58,605 nt of DNA from Gammaproteobacteria bacterium (lineage in GTDB: Bacteria > Pseudomonadota > Gammaproteobacteria > GCA-001735895), in the NCBI GenBank assembly GCA_030066085.1, contig JASJCI010000027.1:1-58605 (forward strand), in the 5' to 3' direction. The translations under genes were made by a program, and so were the position numbers. Under the pieces are notes generated by a model. It saw nothing but the letters and a program-made list of their open reading frames with translations. It did not search any database and was not told where the DNA came from. Position 1 is the first letter of the stretch; every line of letters starts with the position of its first letter. Of the stretch, positions 1-8,800 are shown piece by piece.

Positions 1-155
1 ACCTCAAGGTCGCGGTGCCGAACCCGACGACGCCGCTGGCCGGGCCCGACGGCAGGGCCAAGATCGATGGCGACGACACCACTTTCGGCTAGGGTCTCGG
101 TGTTCTGTTCGAGCCGAGCGATCAGACCCGTATCGGCATCGTCTATTCGGCGATG
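1..155 (+). pseudogene. Remnant of a FadL/OmpP1-type outer-membrane transporter
   Basis: The frame starting at base 3 reads as the part of a FadL-family beta-barrel that carries the conserved stretch PDGRxKIDGDD, followed by GLGVLFEPSDQTRIGIVYS, matching the family pattern 'GDDWxxGYNxGxLFE..xxTRxGxxYRS'. An in-frame TAG at 90-92 interrupts it exactly where the GYN residues should be, and family similarity ends near base 155, where the sequence becomes the antisense of the truncated regulator on the other strand. FadL proteins import long-chain fatty acids and other hydrophobic molecules through the outer membrane. The left part lies outside the window, so the gene could be longer upstream. 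The stop plus abrupt end indicate a dead gene. Family assignment is from motif memory. Confidence 0.6.
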
Positions 156-592
156 CGGCTGTCGGCGCCGGGCGGGGTGTACTGGTGCAAGCAGATCCGG
201 GTCGTTTCGCCCTCTGCATGGATTTCGCAGCGCGCGCCGGTGTCCTCCAGGGACAGCAGGCGGGAAAAGACTCCGAGGCGTGATTTCGGTGTCGGCGCGG
301 CGCGCAGCGTGCTGACCATGATATCGCCGAAAGTATCGGTCGAAACGTTCCAGCCGGCCTCGAAACCGAGGTCGTCGATACCCTCCGAGCGGGCGCAGCG
401 CGACAGGAAGCGAAAGGTCAAATCCGTGCTGACCAGTGCGTTGGGTATTTCCTCGATCAACACCGGCAACCTGGCGCGGCGCAGCTCGCGCTCGACGGGC
501 GCGCCGATCTGACGCAGCAGCTGGATATATACAATGGCATATTCCGCCCGGGTCAGGACGATCGAATCGGTCGGGGAATTACCGTTTTTCAT
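143..592 (-). pseudogene. Truncated AraC-family regulator, N-terminal domain only
   Basis: ATG at 592 opens a 149-residue frame resembling the N-terminal 'arabinose-binding-like' domain of AraC regulators of about 340 residues (motifs LLRQIGAPVERELRRARLP, FLSRCARSEGIDDLGFEAGW, TFGDIM). It stops at 143-145 inside sequence shared with the FadL remnant on the opposite strand, so the rest of the domain and the C-terminal double helix-turn-helix are missing. An intact relative lies at 21683-22699. Without the DNA-binding domain it cannot act as a normal regulator. The promoter region to its right (593-743) is shared with the divergent GrlR-like gene, which the ancestral regulator may once have controlled. 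Whether a short protein is still made cannot be told. Confidence 0.6.
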
Positions 593-743
593 CTGGCTGT
601 CGTTGGTGTCGAATCACCTTGATGCCGACCAACCTAGACCGTTTAAGTTCGGTTTGCAATGCCCTGGCCTGGTTCGTTGACTGGTAGACCCGTTTATCGG
701 ATTCGACATATACTCGCGCGGTGATGAATTGAGGTGTGACAAG

Positions 744-1073
744 ATGAGTGTCAACGGAATCTGGAATGTAGAAATGCTCGGACCTTATGGCTGGGAGGCG
801 GTTGCCACCGCGTTTCTCGAAGACGGCGTTTACCGCTCCGCGTCTGAAAATCACTACTCGGTCGGCACCTACAAGGTTACCGGCAATCAACTCAGGATGT
901 CATCCGACGTGGTGCAGCATGGTCGAGCCCGAACCGTTTTCGGCAGGAAGGAAAAGAACATGAAGCTGAGCTTCGAGGGCAAGATCAAGGGGGACGTGAT
1001 AAAAGGCCAGACCCGGGACGGCAAAAACAAGTACCAGATTACCAGCAGGCTGACCCGTCTCGCCGACCTGTAG
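744..1073 (+). CDS. GrlR-like small protein (copy 1)
   Basis: About 109 residues from ATG 744, chosen because GAGGTG sits six bases upstream; an in-frame TTG at 729 lacks a site. The product begins MSVNGIWNVEML and contains FLEDGVYRSASENHYSVGTY, a pattern seen in small beta-barrel proteins annotated as GrlR-like (after the type III secretion negative regulator GrlR). No signal peptide or membrane segment is visible, so it should be cytoplasmic. A clear paralogue sits at 4049-4381 on the other strand (shared NGIWxVExL, YxWExxATAFxExGVYRxAS, HYxVGxY). No type III secretion genes are in the window, so a role in secretion is unlikely; the name describes fold similarity only. Confidence 0.6.
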   Translation: MSVNGIWNVEMLGPYGWEAVATAFLEDGVYRSASENHYSVGTYKVTGNQLRMSSDVVQHGRARTVFGRKEKNMKLSFEGKIKGDVIKGQTRDGKNKYQITSRLTRLADL

Positions 1074-1111
1074 CCGGGCACGGGCTCGCGTTCCCCGAAT
1101 AAAGCGGACGC

Positions 1112-1340
1112 AAAAGGGGACGGAGGGATTTCTTTTTAACCACTTCGCGAAAAAGGGGACGGAGGGATTTTTTTTTGACCACTTCGGACCTAAAAAGGGT
1201 ACGGAGGGATTGTTATTTAACCACTTCGGATCTGAAATGGGCATAAAAGAGGACGGAGGGATTATTATCTAACCACTTCGGGCCTGCAATTGATCAAGAA
1301 ATAATCCCTCCGTCCCCTTTTTGTTCTCCGTCCCCTTTTT
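1112..1340. repeat. REP-like repeat cluster 1: four direct copies closed by inverted copies
   Basis: Four direct copies of a core close to AAAAGGGGACGGAGGGATT start near 1112, 1150, 1192 and 1243, each followed by an AT-rich run and then T(A/G)ACCACTTCG. Copies 3 and 4 carry substitutions (GGGTACGG, AGAGGACGG). The cluster ends with the inverse core AATAATCCCTCCGTCCCC near 1301 and a partial second inverse copy near 1327. Spacing between copies is uneven (about 38-51 bases). The same element occurs in four more clusters in this window. The layout suggests a non-autonomous element family of REP/REPIN type; no transposase is adjacent. Confidence 0.85.
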
Positions 1341-1348
1341 GTTGGTTT

Positions 1349-1954
1349 TTACCAGCGGGGCAGGCCCTCCCAGAGCTGCATGAACTCTTCCTGCCGCACG
1401 CGTTGCTGCAGGATGGTAAACCGGGCCACGTTCCTGCCGATCTCGAGCAGGCGCTCGTGCAAAGCCTGGTCGGAGATGGCGCCGTCTTCACTGATTGCAG
1501 ACGAGGAATTCGCGATCGAAACCTCCTGCGGCAGGGCCCAGCAGTGCAGGTTGCGGCAAATGATTCTCATCGTATTCAGGGAGTTGATGGCGCCAGTATC
1601 GCCGCCAGCCACGCCTATCAGACCGACAATTTTCCCCCTGAGCGCGTCGGCGCCGATCAGGTCGAGCGCGTTCTTCAGCGCGCCGGTCAGGCTGCCGTAG
1701 TATTCGGGGGTTGCCACCAGGATTCCATGGGCGCCTTCGACTTCCTGCCTGAAGCGCGAAACGTCGGGCGGATAATCCTCCGGGGCGACCGAACCCAGGA
1801 TAACGAGGTCGTAGTCGTACAATTCGATGAGTCTCGTTTCGACCTCGAATTCGGACGCGCCCTCGAGCGCGACGGAGAGCGCCGTCCTGGTCCTGCTTTC
1901 ACGGCTCATAGCGCCGCAGACGGCGGCGATCCGTACCCGGTCCGCGTCCGACAT
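1349..1954 (-). CDS. NAD(P)H-dependent FMN reductase family protein
   Basis: 201 residues from ATG 1954. It has the flavodoxin-like fold of the NADPH-dependent FMN reductase family: an N-terminal strand followed by a phosphate loop (IAAVCGAMSRESRT), the signature TPEYYGSLTGALKNALDLIG around residues 80-100, and GVAGGDTGAINSLNTMR before the last strands. Such enzymes reduce FMN, quinones, chromate or azo dyes in the cytoplasm with NAD(P)H. Its start codon abuts the stop codon of the upstream membrane gene (stop 1955-1957), so the two are one transcript. The partner is a ferric-reductase-like haem b protein, which suggests the flavin enzyme may feed electrons to it. Substrate is not predictable. 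Confidence 0.85.
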   Translation of the reverse strand: MSDADRVRIAAVCGAMSRESRTRTALSVALEGASEFEVETRLIELYDYDLVILGSVAPEDYPPDVSRFRQEVEGAHGILVATPEYYGSLTGALKNALDLIGADALRGKIVGLIGVAGGDTGAINSLNTMRIICRNLHCWALPQEVSIANSSSAISEDGAISDQALHERLLEIGRNVARFTILQQRVRQEEFMQLWEGLPRW

Positions 1955-2590
1955 CTAGCGGCGGCCGAACAGTAAAAAGCCGAAACCGATCAGGAAGGCC
2001 GCGATCGCCACCATCGTGATCGGCGGCATGCCGCCGGCCCATTTCTCGGGGTGGAGCCATCCCTTGAAGCCCATCACGGTGACATGGCCGGCCGCCAGCA
2101 GCGTGGCGATGGTTATGGATCCCCTCGATGTTACCAGTTTGACGAATGCCTCATCGCCTTCCTGGCTGACCTTGAAACTGATGTTGTAAACATACAGCCA
2201 GACGAATGCGAGCACGCCGAGCAGCATGCTCCAGCTGCCGATCGCGCTGATGCCGCCCTCGGCTGCGAAGAACTTGGCGTAATAGCCGCCGGATCCGAAC
2301 AGGAGCACAGCGCAGATCAGGTGCGAAAAGATCATCAGGAAACTCACGATGCCCATTTCCTTGCGTGCCGCGAGCCACGCGTCGGGCACGTCCGCACCGA
2401 GTCGTTTTGCCGGCCCCAGGGCAAAATTGATGGTGAGCAGGATAAATCCGGTCAGGGCCAGGCACTTGTTGAATACGTAAAGCGCAAAGTCCTTCGAGCC
2501 CACTCCCTCGAATACGTGATAACGCATGATGGAGTAGATCAGCGAAAACAGAAATACGACGGCTATTATCTGTACGGCTTTCTTCGACAT
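1955..2590 (-). CDS. Ferric-reductase-like transmembrane haem protein
   Basis: 211 residues from ATG 2590, preferred because GGAG lies about eight bases upstream; the frame stays open to 2635. Six hydrophobic segments are visible, with histidines in MRYHVF, IFSHLICAV, AGHVTVMG and WLHPE that could ligate b-type haem. The topology and length match the ferric reductase-like transmembrane domain family that includes MsrQ/YedZ and eukaryotic STEAP/NOX cores, which pass electrons across the inner membrane. It is the first gene of a two-gene unit with no gap before the FMN reductase. In E. coli, MsrQ takes electrons from a cytosolic flavin reductase; a similar arrangement is inferred here, with an unknown periplasmic acceptor. 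Confidence 0.7.
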   Translation of the reverse strand: MSKKAVQIIAVVFLFSLIYSIMRYHVFEGVGSKDFALYVFNKCLALTGFILLTINFALGPAKRLGADVPDAWLAARKEMGIVSFLMIFSHLICAVLLFGSGGYYAKFFAAEGGISAIGSWSMLLGVLAFVWLYVYNISFKVSQEGDEAFVKLVTSRGSITIATLLAAGHVTVMGFKGWLHPEKWAGGMPPITMVAIAAFLIGFGFLLFGRR

Positions 2591-2766
2591 GCGGGCAGCT
2601 CCGGTTAACAGGTGGAAGATCGAGAGTATACCCACTTTTTGTGGGGGTCTGTCGATACACGGCGTCAGCGCCCCTGGTTTGCCACGGGGCGCCGCCGGAT
2701 TCCGAGCCTGGGCCTGAGGCTCTTTGTCGGCGTATCAGTGGCTACCGTTGCCGCCAGGCACCTGGT

Positions 2767-3168
2767 TCAATCGGTTATGCAGGAGCCGAACAACACGAAA
2801 CCATAGTCATCCGCGGCGACAGAGCCGGTGAATTTCCCGGTGGTGTGTGACAACAACAGGGAAAAGGCCTTGTTGTGATCTTCGCTGGTGCCCAGCAGGA
2901 CGGTATTACCCTCTCTCGCTGAAACCACCTCGATAGCTGTTTTTCTGTCGCCGTTGCTCATTTCCTTGTCTTTGAAATTCATCCTGAAAATGTTTGGCAG
3001 GTTGACCGATTCCGGATCGACGCTTACGCAATCGTTATCCATGCCGCAATCCATCACCTCCGCGATTGCGCAGACCAGAGGTCTGGACCCATCGAAATCA
3101 CTCGCAGCAACTGCATTGGAGCTGACCGCGATACCCAGAAAAAGCACAATTTGAATGAATCGATTCAT
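2767..3168 (-). CDS. Secreted hypothetical protein
   Basis: 133 residues from ATG 3168, with an AGGGAGAG ribosome site. A signal peptide (basic MNRFIQ, hydrophobic IVLFLGIAV, cleavage after AVAA) leaves a mature protein of about 110 residues with four cysteines, including CAIAEVMDCGMDNDC, and the segment SVNLPNIFRMNFKDKEM. This is typical of small periplasmic proteins common in marine gammaproteobacteria without an assigned function. It is preceded by the glycine-zipper gene on the same strand (15 bases between that stop and this start), so the two are likely cotranscribed. The cysteines could form disulfides in the periplasm. I do not recognise a named family. Confidence 0.75.
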   Translation of the reverse strand: MNRFIQIVLFLGIAVSSNAVAASDFDGSRPLVCAIAEVMDCGMDNDCVSVDPESVNLPNIFRMNFKDKEMSNGDRKTAIEVVSAREGNTVLLGTSEDHNKAFSLLLSHTTGKFTGSVAADDYGFVLFGSCITD

Positions 3169-3183
3169 GACGCTCTCCCTAAT

Positions 3184-3672
3184 TTACTTGACCGAGTAAC
3201 CGCGTGCCTCGAGACAGGCAACATAGGCGCGGTTGTAGGAATTTCGTGCCTGTGCATACTGCTGGGCCTGTTGCTGTTCCCACTGTTGCTGCTTTTGCTG
3301 CTCCCGCTTTTGCTGTTCGCTGCGCCGTGAGCCGCCAATCAATCCGCCACCGATCGCGCCTATCGCGGCGCCCTTGCCGGTATCACCGGCAATGGCGCCA
3401 ATGGCTGCACCGCCGATCAAACCCTTGGCGAAACCCTCTCCGGCTCCGCCCTCCTGCTCTTCTTTTTCAGGCGGCGGTGCCGAGGCTTGCGGCACTTTCA
3501 TCGGGTCGAAACCTGATTCTTTCCGCGCCCAGTTGTAACATTCGTACTTGTCCTTGTCGCGTTGCTCATCGGATTGGCCTTCCGCGGGGTAGATGTAAAA
3601 GTCCTGCGCGAAAGACGGGCTTCCGACGCAAAACAAAAACAAGGTGAGCAAAAAGGAAATCCCTACTTTCAT
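3184..3672 (-). CDS. Glycine-zipper envelope protein
   Basis: 162 residues from ATG 3672, which has GGAGAAAG upstream; an in-frame start at 3699 has no better site. A signal peptide (VGISFLLTLFLFCVGSPSFA) is followed by a Cys-containing segment (YECYNWARKESGFDP), a glycine-zipper stretch (GLIGGAAIGAIAGDTGKGAAIGA, split over two GxxxG repeats), then a glutamine-rich coiled region and a C-terminal YNRAYVACLEARGYSVK. This is the layout of the YMGG-like/glycine-zipper proteins of the gammaproteobacterial envelope, thought to associate with or insert into membranes. The two cysteines flanking the zipper may pair. Function is unknown; it probably shares a transcript with the secreted protein downstream. 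Confidence 0.8.
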   Translation of the reverse strand: MKVGISFLLTLFLFCVGSPSFAQDFYIYPAEGQSDEQRDKDKYECYNWARKESGFDPMKVPQASAPPPEKEEQEGGAGEGFAKGLIGGAAIGAIAGDTGKGAAIGAIGGGLIGGSRRSEQQKREQQKQQQWEQQQAQQYAQARNSYNRAYVACLEARGYSVK

Positions 3673-4048
3673 GACATCTTTCTCCGAATTCGTTGACACC
3701 GGCGTAATACATTCTCACGAGGTTGATCAATCCTAACAGATCTACTTTTGTTTGCGGTGAGTAAAAAGCGGAAAAAGTGACAGTCTTGCCGGGGCGCTCG
3801 TCAGGATTCGGTGACAAATGCGAATCATTTGCGTGCAACAGAAGCACCGCAGTTGTCACCGAGCGCCGCAAGGCGCAGACCAGCGTCGATGTCGCGGTCG
3901 ACCGCATGACGCTACGCCGGAATTGCCGCAACGATATTTCGTTTTACCGGCCGGGCCGTTCCCACCGGGTAGACGGGTTGCCCGGAGAGAACCCTGGACT
4001 CAATTCGATTCGAGCGTTTTGCGCTAAACCGACACGGTCATGCGACAA
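3673..4048. other. Intergenic, no gene seen
   Basis: Open frames here have no ribosome site, motif or plausible composition on either strand, and no repeat of either window family is present. It should hold the promoter of the glycine-zipper gene on its left side and the 3' end of the GrlR-like transcript on its right. Confidence 0.5.
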
Positions 4049-4381
4049 TCAGGGCAGTTCCGCCATGCGGGTGAAACGATACTGCACGAGGTGAGTTCCG
4101 CTGTTGTCTTTGGCGGTGCCGGTGAATGATTCGCCCTTGACCTCGGCCTCGATCGTCACATCGAGATGGTCGGCCTTTTTGCCGAACAGGGCTTTCGATT
4201 GCCCGTGCGTGATGATCGAGAGTTCGGCGACGAACTTCGTGCCGTCGAGCGTGTAAGAACCAACCGCGTAGTGCTCCGAACTGGCGCCCCGGTAAACCCC
4301 GTTTTCGAAAAACGCGGTGGCGCGCGGTTCCCAATCGTACATGGTCAGCAGTTCAACTTTCCAGATCCCGTTCAAATTCAT
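4049..4381 (-). CDS. GrlR-like small protein (copy 2)
   Basis: 110 residues from ATG 4381, preceded by a G-rich stretch (GGGGGCGG) that can serve as ribosome site. It is a paralogue of the protein at 744-1073: both start NGIWxVExL, share an ATAFxExGVYRxAS segment, HYxVGxY and a final TRMAEL/TRLADL. The spacing of these blocks matches, and the two genes point toward each other across the 1.1-4.0 kb interval. No signal peptide is seen. The family resembles the small GrlR-type beta-barrel proteins; molecular role unknown. Divergence between copies is large enough that duplication is old or the copies were acquired separately. Confidence 0.65.
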   Translation of the reverse strand: MNLNGIWKVELLTMYDWEPRATAFFENGVYRGASSEHYAVGSYTLDGTKFVAELSIITHGQSKALFGKKADHLDVTIEAEVKGESFTGTAKDNSGTHLVQYRFTRMAELP

Positions 4382-4604
4382 ACCGCCCCCGTGGTTTTTT
4401 CCGCTCGGCTATCACGTTCCGCAGTATAGGGTCCGCAAGTGAGCGAGACAAATCGGAAAAGCCGGGCAAAGAGCCGATGACAAACGAGAACCGCTTCGCG
4501 TCGAGTCCTTTGCCGACAGGGATTTCACTCTCGATCGAAAAAATGTCGGCCGCCGATGAAAACCAGTTGTCACTGTCCCCCCGGTACCGTCTCGTTTCCA
4601 CCAC
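4353..4604 (-). other. Possible gene remnant, weak
   Basis: A minus-strand frame, open well to the right of 4604, reads LADGFAGLTVVETRRY then WFSSAADIFSIESEIPVGKG and ends at 4353, overlapping the start of the GrlR-like gene by 29 bases. Composition is protein-like (few repeats, balanced residues), yet no start with a ribosome site and no known family is seen. It may be the C-terminal remnant of a decayed gene, or chance. No other gene is visible in 4382-4712. Confidence 0.2.
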
Positions 4605-4712
4605 GGTGAGCCCGGCAAAACCATCGGCCAGGCAAAGTACAGCCGAGCGGGCACGGCCGATAGCCCCCCGGCTTGCTGGCTGCCGGCTAAGCAGGAGGCG
4701 ATATGTCGATCG

Positions 4713-5243
4713 TTACTTTTTGGGTAAATCCTTGAACATCGTCTTGATGACGTATTGCAGCCGCTTTCTGCTGGTTTCCTGGTCCAGGTCCTGCTGGACG
4801 TTGGCAGTCGCGACACCACCCCAGATTGCGCGTTGGGTGCGCCCGTCGATTAGCAGGATGGCCAGCGCACCTTTCGGTACAGACGAATACTTTTCGAGCT
4901 CGCTCTCGGGCTCGATCTGGACTTCGATATTAGCCATGTCGATCCCGGCGCCGTAGAAAACGATCATGTCGGGGCTGGACATGGATTCGGTCATGCCGCG
5001 TGCACGCAATTCGCTATCGATCAGGAAACGGATTTCCGCGTCGGCATCGAACTGGGGCGGTTCCCATTGGCCGTCCGGGTCGAACAGGATCGCGGCCGAG
5101 CCCAGCCAGGTGTAGCTCGAGTATCCGTCGAAATTGACCTTCGGATCGCTATCGGTCTCGATCTTGATGTCCTTGGTAATGCTGCTCGCGCAACCCGCCA
5201 GAAAAATAACCAGCGTACACAGTAGAAAAGCAGACTTTTTCAT
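4713..5243 (-). CDS. DUF4136-type lipoprotein (copy 1)
   Basis: 176 residues from ATG 5243 (MKKSAF), chosen because it starts a standard lipoprotein signal: basic tip, hydrophobic LLCTLVIFLAG and lipobox LAGC with the lipidated Cys near residue 18. The mature part has the DUF4136 pattern: FDGYSSYTWLG early, DAEIRFLIDSELRARGMTE in the middle, and a C-terminal KGALAILLIDGRTQRAIWGGVA followed by a helix ending in FKDLPKK. DUF4136 proteins are envelope lipoproteins of unknown function. Two further DUF4136 genes sit at 19167 and 19898. An upstream in-frame start (5306) would spoil the signal peptide. Gene stands alone, with repeat cluster 2 directly upstream. Confidence 0.8.
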   Translation of the reverse strand: MKKSAFLLCTLVIFLAGCASSITKDIKIETDSDPKVNFDGYSSYTWLGSAAILFDPDGQWEPPQFDADAEIRFLIDSELRARGMTESMSSPDMIVFYGAGIDMANIEVQIEPESELEKYSSVPKGALAILLIDGRTQRAIWGGVATANVQQDLDQETSRKRLQYVIKTMFKDLPKK

Positions 5244-5312
5244 TTTCAGCCCTCGGTTGGTTGGTAACGGCAAATTATCCAGAAATAACAAGCCCAACGC
5301 CAGCACAGCCCC

Positions 5313-5545
5313 AAAAAAAGGGGACGGAGGGATTATTTTTTAACCACTCAAAAACAAAAAAAGGGGACGGAGGGATTATTTTTTAACCACTCTGCCCTGT
5401 ACCCGGCGGACAGGAGGAAGAGGAACAGTCAAGCCGGGTGCGCACGCGCCCAAAAAAGCAAAAAGGGGACGGAGGGATTATTCTTTAACCACCCTGTCCT
5501 GTACCGGGCGGACAGGGGGAACAGTTAGACCGGGTGTGTACGCGT
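5313..5545. repeat. REP-like repeat cluster 2: three direct copies
   Basis: Three same-orientation copies of AAAAAGGGGACGGAGGGATT plus TATTTTTTAACCACT begin near 5313, 5356 and 5460. The second and third copies are each followed by a related tail of about 55 bases (CCCTGTACC(C/G)GGCGGACAGG, then ACAGT(C/T)A(A/G)(G/A)CCGGGTG and (T/C)ACGCG), so the unit duplicated here is about 100 bases, longer than the core. No inverted copy closes this cluster. It lies directly upstream of the DUF4136 lipoprotein gene. Confidence 0.85.
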
Positions 5546-5887
5546 CGATGGACTGCCATAGCGAGGCGCTCCTGGACCAGTCGATCGTTATTACGGTATG
5601 GATCGACCAACCAGCGAACTTGCGCGACTAAAGATCCGGCAAGATGGCCCGCTAAAGGCAGCCGCGTCGGAAATGGATGAAGTTGTCATCACCTGCCCGG
5701 ACCGCGCCGAGGCTCAGGGTTATGCAGTCATGCCGCTGACGGTGAGGCGCAATCCGAAAGCGATGCCCAACAACGCCTCGCGAGCACGGCCCGTGGAAAC
5801 GGATGCTAGCGCTGCCGGGACGATAGCCGTGGATTCGGTGGAAGAAGAAAACGCGTGCCGGAGCGAAGACACCGTTTCCGCGCGCAA
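5546..5887. other. Intergenic, no gene supported
   Basis: A plus-strand frame of about 97 codons (5598-5891) exists but lacks a ribosome site and recognisable motif, and it reaches into the stop of the channel gene. I see no RNA gene or hairpin terminator. Confidence 0.4.
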
Positions 5888-8800
5888 CTAGGTCTGCTCC
5901 TGCGGGGTTACCTGGTGGATGCGCAGGTCCAGTGGCCGGGTCGTATCCAGGTGGATATCCCGCTGCGGGAAAGAGATGACGATACCGGCCTGTTCGAACT
6001 TGCGGTTGATTGCCATGTTCAGTTCGCTTTGCGTTTTTACGCGTATATCGGTCGAATCGATGTAGCAGCGCAGCATGATCGTCAACGCGTTATCGCCGAA
6101 GTTTTCCAGGGTGACCACCGGCTCGGGATCTTCGAGCACGCGCTCGTGTTCGGCGGCGCACTCACTGACCAGCTTTAGCGCCTGGCCGACGTCACTGCCG
6201 TAAGCAATGCCGACCGGGATAACGATGCGCGCCATCGGGTCGGACAGGGTCCAGTTCAGCAGCCGCCCGGTAATGAATTCCTTGTTCGGCACCACCAGTT
6301 CCTTTTCGTCCCAGTTGCGGATCGTGGTCGAGCGGATGCGGATGCGCGTCACCACGCCGGAAGTGTCGCCCACCGTGACGGTGTCGCCGAGGCGAATCGG
6401 GCGCTCGAACAGCAGGATGATACCGCAGATGAAATTGGCGACGATTTCCTGCAAACCAAAACCGATACCGACGCCGAGCGCCGCGATCAGCCACTGAATC
6501 GCGTCCCAGCTGCCGCCGAGAATGTTGAATGCAATCACGATGCCGATACCGACAATCGAGTATTGCGTCAGGGTCGAGATCGCGTAGCGGCTGCCAGCGG
6601 TGATTTTGAGCCGCGCCAGCAGGATAATCTCGAGCAGGGCCGGCAGGCGAAGCGCGGCGAGTACGGTAATCGTAAGGATCAGGATGCCGAGAATAATGTC
6701 GGCCAGCGTCACCGGTACCAGTTTTTCGCTGCCGTCGATCGTGGCGCTGTAACTCCACAGCGATATCTCCTGCAGGATCCGCAGCGCCGGCAGCACCGAC
6801 GACCAGGTTACCCACAGGCCCAGAGCCGCGACAATCGTAAGCGCGTTATTGATCAGTTTCTTGGAATCCTCACCCAGCGCACCGTAATCGACTTCGGGCT
6901 CCTCGATGAGCAGTTCGCCGCCGTCGCCGTCCTCCTGGGCATCGCGCGCGGCGCGCTGCGCGCGGTGGCGTTCGAGGGCATCATTAAACTCCAGCTGCCT
7001 GTTGGTCAACAGCACCCAGCGCACCACCAGTTGATGAATCAGGATGATCGCGACGAGCAGCCACAGCGTATCGACCAGCCGTGTACCCAGCTGCGCCGCG
7101 GTATAGACGTAACCCATTGCCGCCAGTACCGCCAGCATGATCGGTAGCAGCAGCGCCAGCCCCACCCACAAGTAACGAAACCAGGTCAGCGGATTACCGG
7201 GATTGCGGGAATAGTAATCCTTGAGTAAACCGGTACGCGGCGCCAGGATGCGAACAAAGAACCAGGCGAGCGAAAACGTGACGATGATAAAAAACAGGCG
7301 GCTCAATCCGCTCGCCAGCGCGGCCGGATCGTAGGTTATCGAGGCCACCAGGAAAAATATCGATGGCAGAAATCCCGCCATCAGTAGCCGTATTTCGGCT
7401 TTCAGTTTCTCGGTGGTTGCGGGATCCCAGTGCAGATGCACTACCGCGAGCCCCTTGCGGTCGCAGAAAATATTAAATGCGACGAAGTAAAATACGTATA
7501 CCGCGATCTGGTCGAAGGCGGCGCCAATCGCCGGTACGAACTGGCCGGTCCATTCCGCCGCATTGTAGATATGCGTTTCGACTTCGAACTGGTCGAGGCC
7601 CCGTACGTATTGCAGATGCAAACCCAGGGCCGCGAAAAGGACAGGCCAGGGCAAGGCAATGACCACGGTCAGGACCAGCGCCTTGACCGTGTAATAGTAG
7701 CTGTCGCGCCGCAGTTGGCCGACGTTATCGCCGCATCGCTCGAGCGCCGCGCGCAGGCTTTTTTGTTTAACCATCAACAGTGCCGACAACGCCAGCCCGA
7801 GCAGCAGAACCCACGGAATTTCCTCCGGCAGAAACAGGACCCGGGCTAACTGTTGCAGATGCTGCGGTGAAAAAAATATTCCCGCGCTCTCGACAATCGA
7901 ACCGAACATTTCCCATGAAGGAGGCTTGCCGGTACGCACCCACAGCAGGCGTTCGTCCAGAAACTGGTTGAAGGCGTTGACGTTTTCGAGCAACTGCCGC
8001 TGGGCGAAATCGAGTTCCGCAAGCTCCTGCAGGTAGGTTTCGTCGGCCGCAATCGCTTTGTCGATCAACTCGCGCCTGGTCTCGGCCAGTTCCAGGATTT
8101 CGAGACGCAACAGGGATCGCCAGGTCTCCGGTAGCGGTTCTATCAAATCGTCGACGTAAGCGTTGATATCGCGCAACCGGGTTCGTTCCTCCCGGTTGCG
8201 GATCTGGCGCAGGCTGGATTCGACTACCAGCTGCTGGCGGCGTTCTTCGGCCGCCCTGAAATCGGCGGCATCCGGCAAACCGCGGCGCTGTTCCAGCAAT
8301 ACCTGTCCCAGTGCTTCGCTGAGACCCGCGATCTCCAGTTTCTTGCGCGCCAGACTGAAATTATCGGCAACCTGCCTGGCCTGGCTGGTGGCGATGATCT
8401 CTTCGCTGGAAATTTCTTCCATCGCCGTGGCGAGCTGGTTCAGTTCTTCCCCGAGCAGGGTGTTCTGCTGCGCGATTTCCTGCACCAGCGGATGTTTGCC
8501 GAACGCCTGGCGCTCGGTTTCCTCGGCTTCTTCCCGGGCAACTTCCGCTTCACTAAGCCGGCGCTCGACCACCGGCGCCTGCAGCAACTCGACGTATTGC
8601 AACTGCCGGTTCATTTCCAGGGTCGCCTTGTCCCGCTGCACGTTGAGCAGCTCCGTTCGCGCCGGAATACCGAGTAATTCCTGGTTCAGCATCTCTATTT
8701 CGGCACCCAGCGCCAGCGATTCGTGCTCCAGCGTCCACCGGCGCGCCTCGGTCAGGCGTTGCGGCTGGTCCTCGGGTACGGGACTGTTCAGTTCCTCGGC

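Noticed and set aside
1112-1340. Regularly repeated units resembling a CRISPR array
   Set aside because: Units are unequally spaced, mutate within the core, turn to an inverted copy at the end and share partial flanks; the same core occurs elsewhere singly. No cas gene is present.
5598-5891. A plus-strand 97-codon frame upstream of the channel gene end
   Set aside because: No ribosome site, signal or family motif; composition rich in Arg/Ala/Ser, and it overlaps the channel stop on the other strand.
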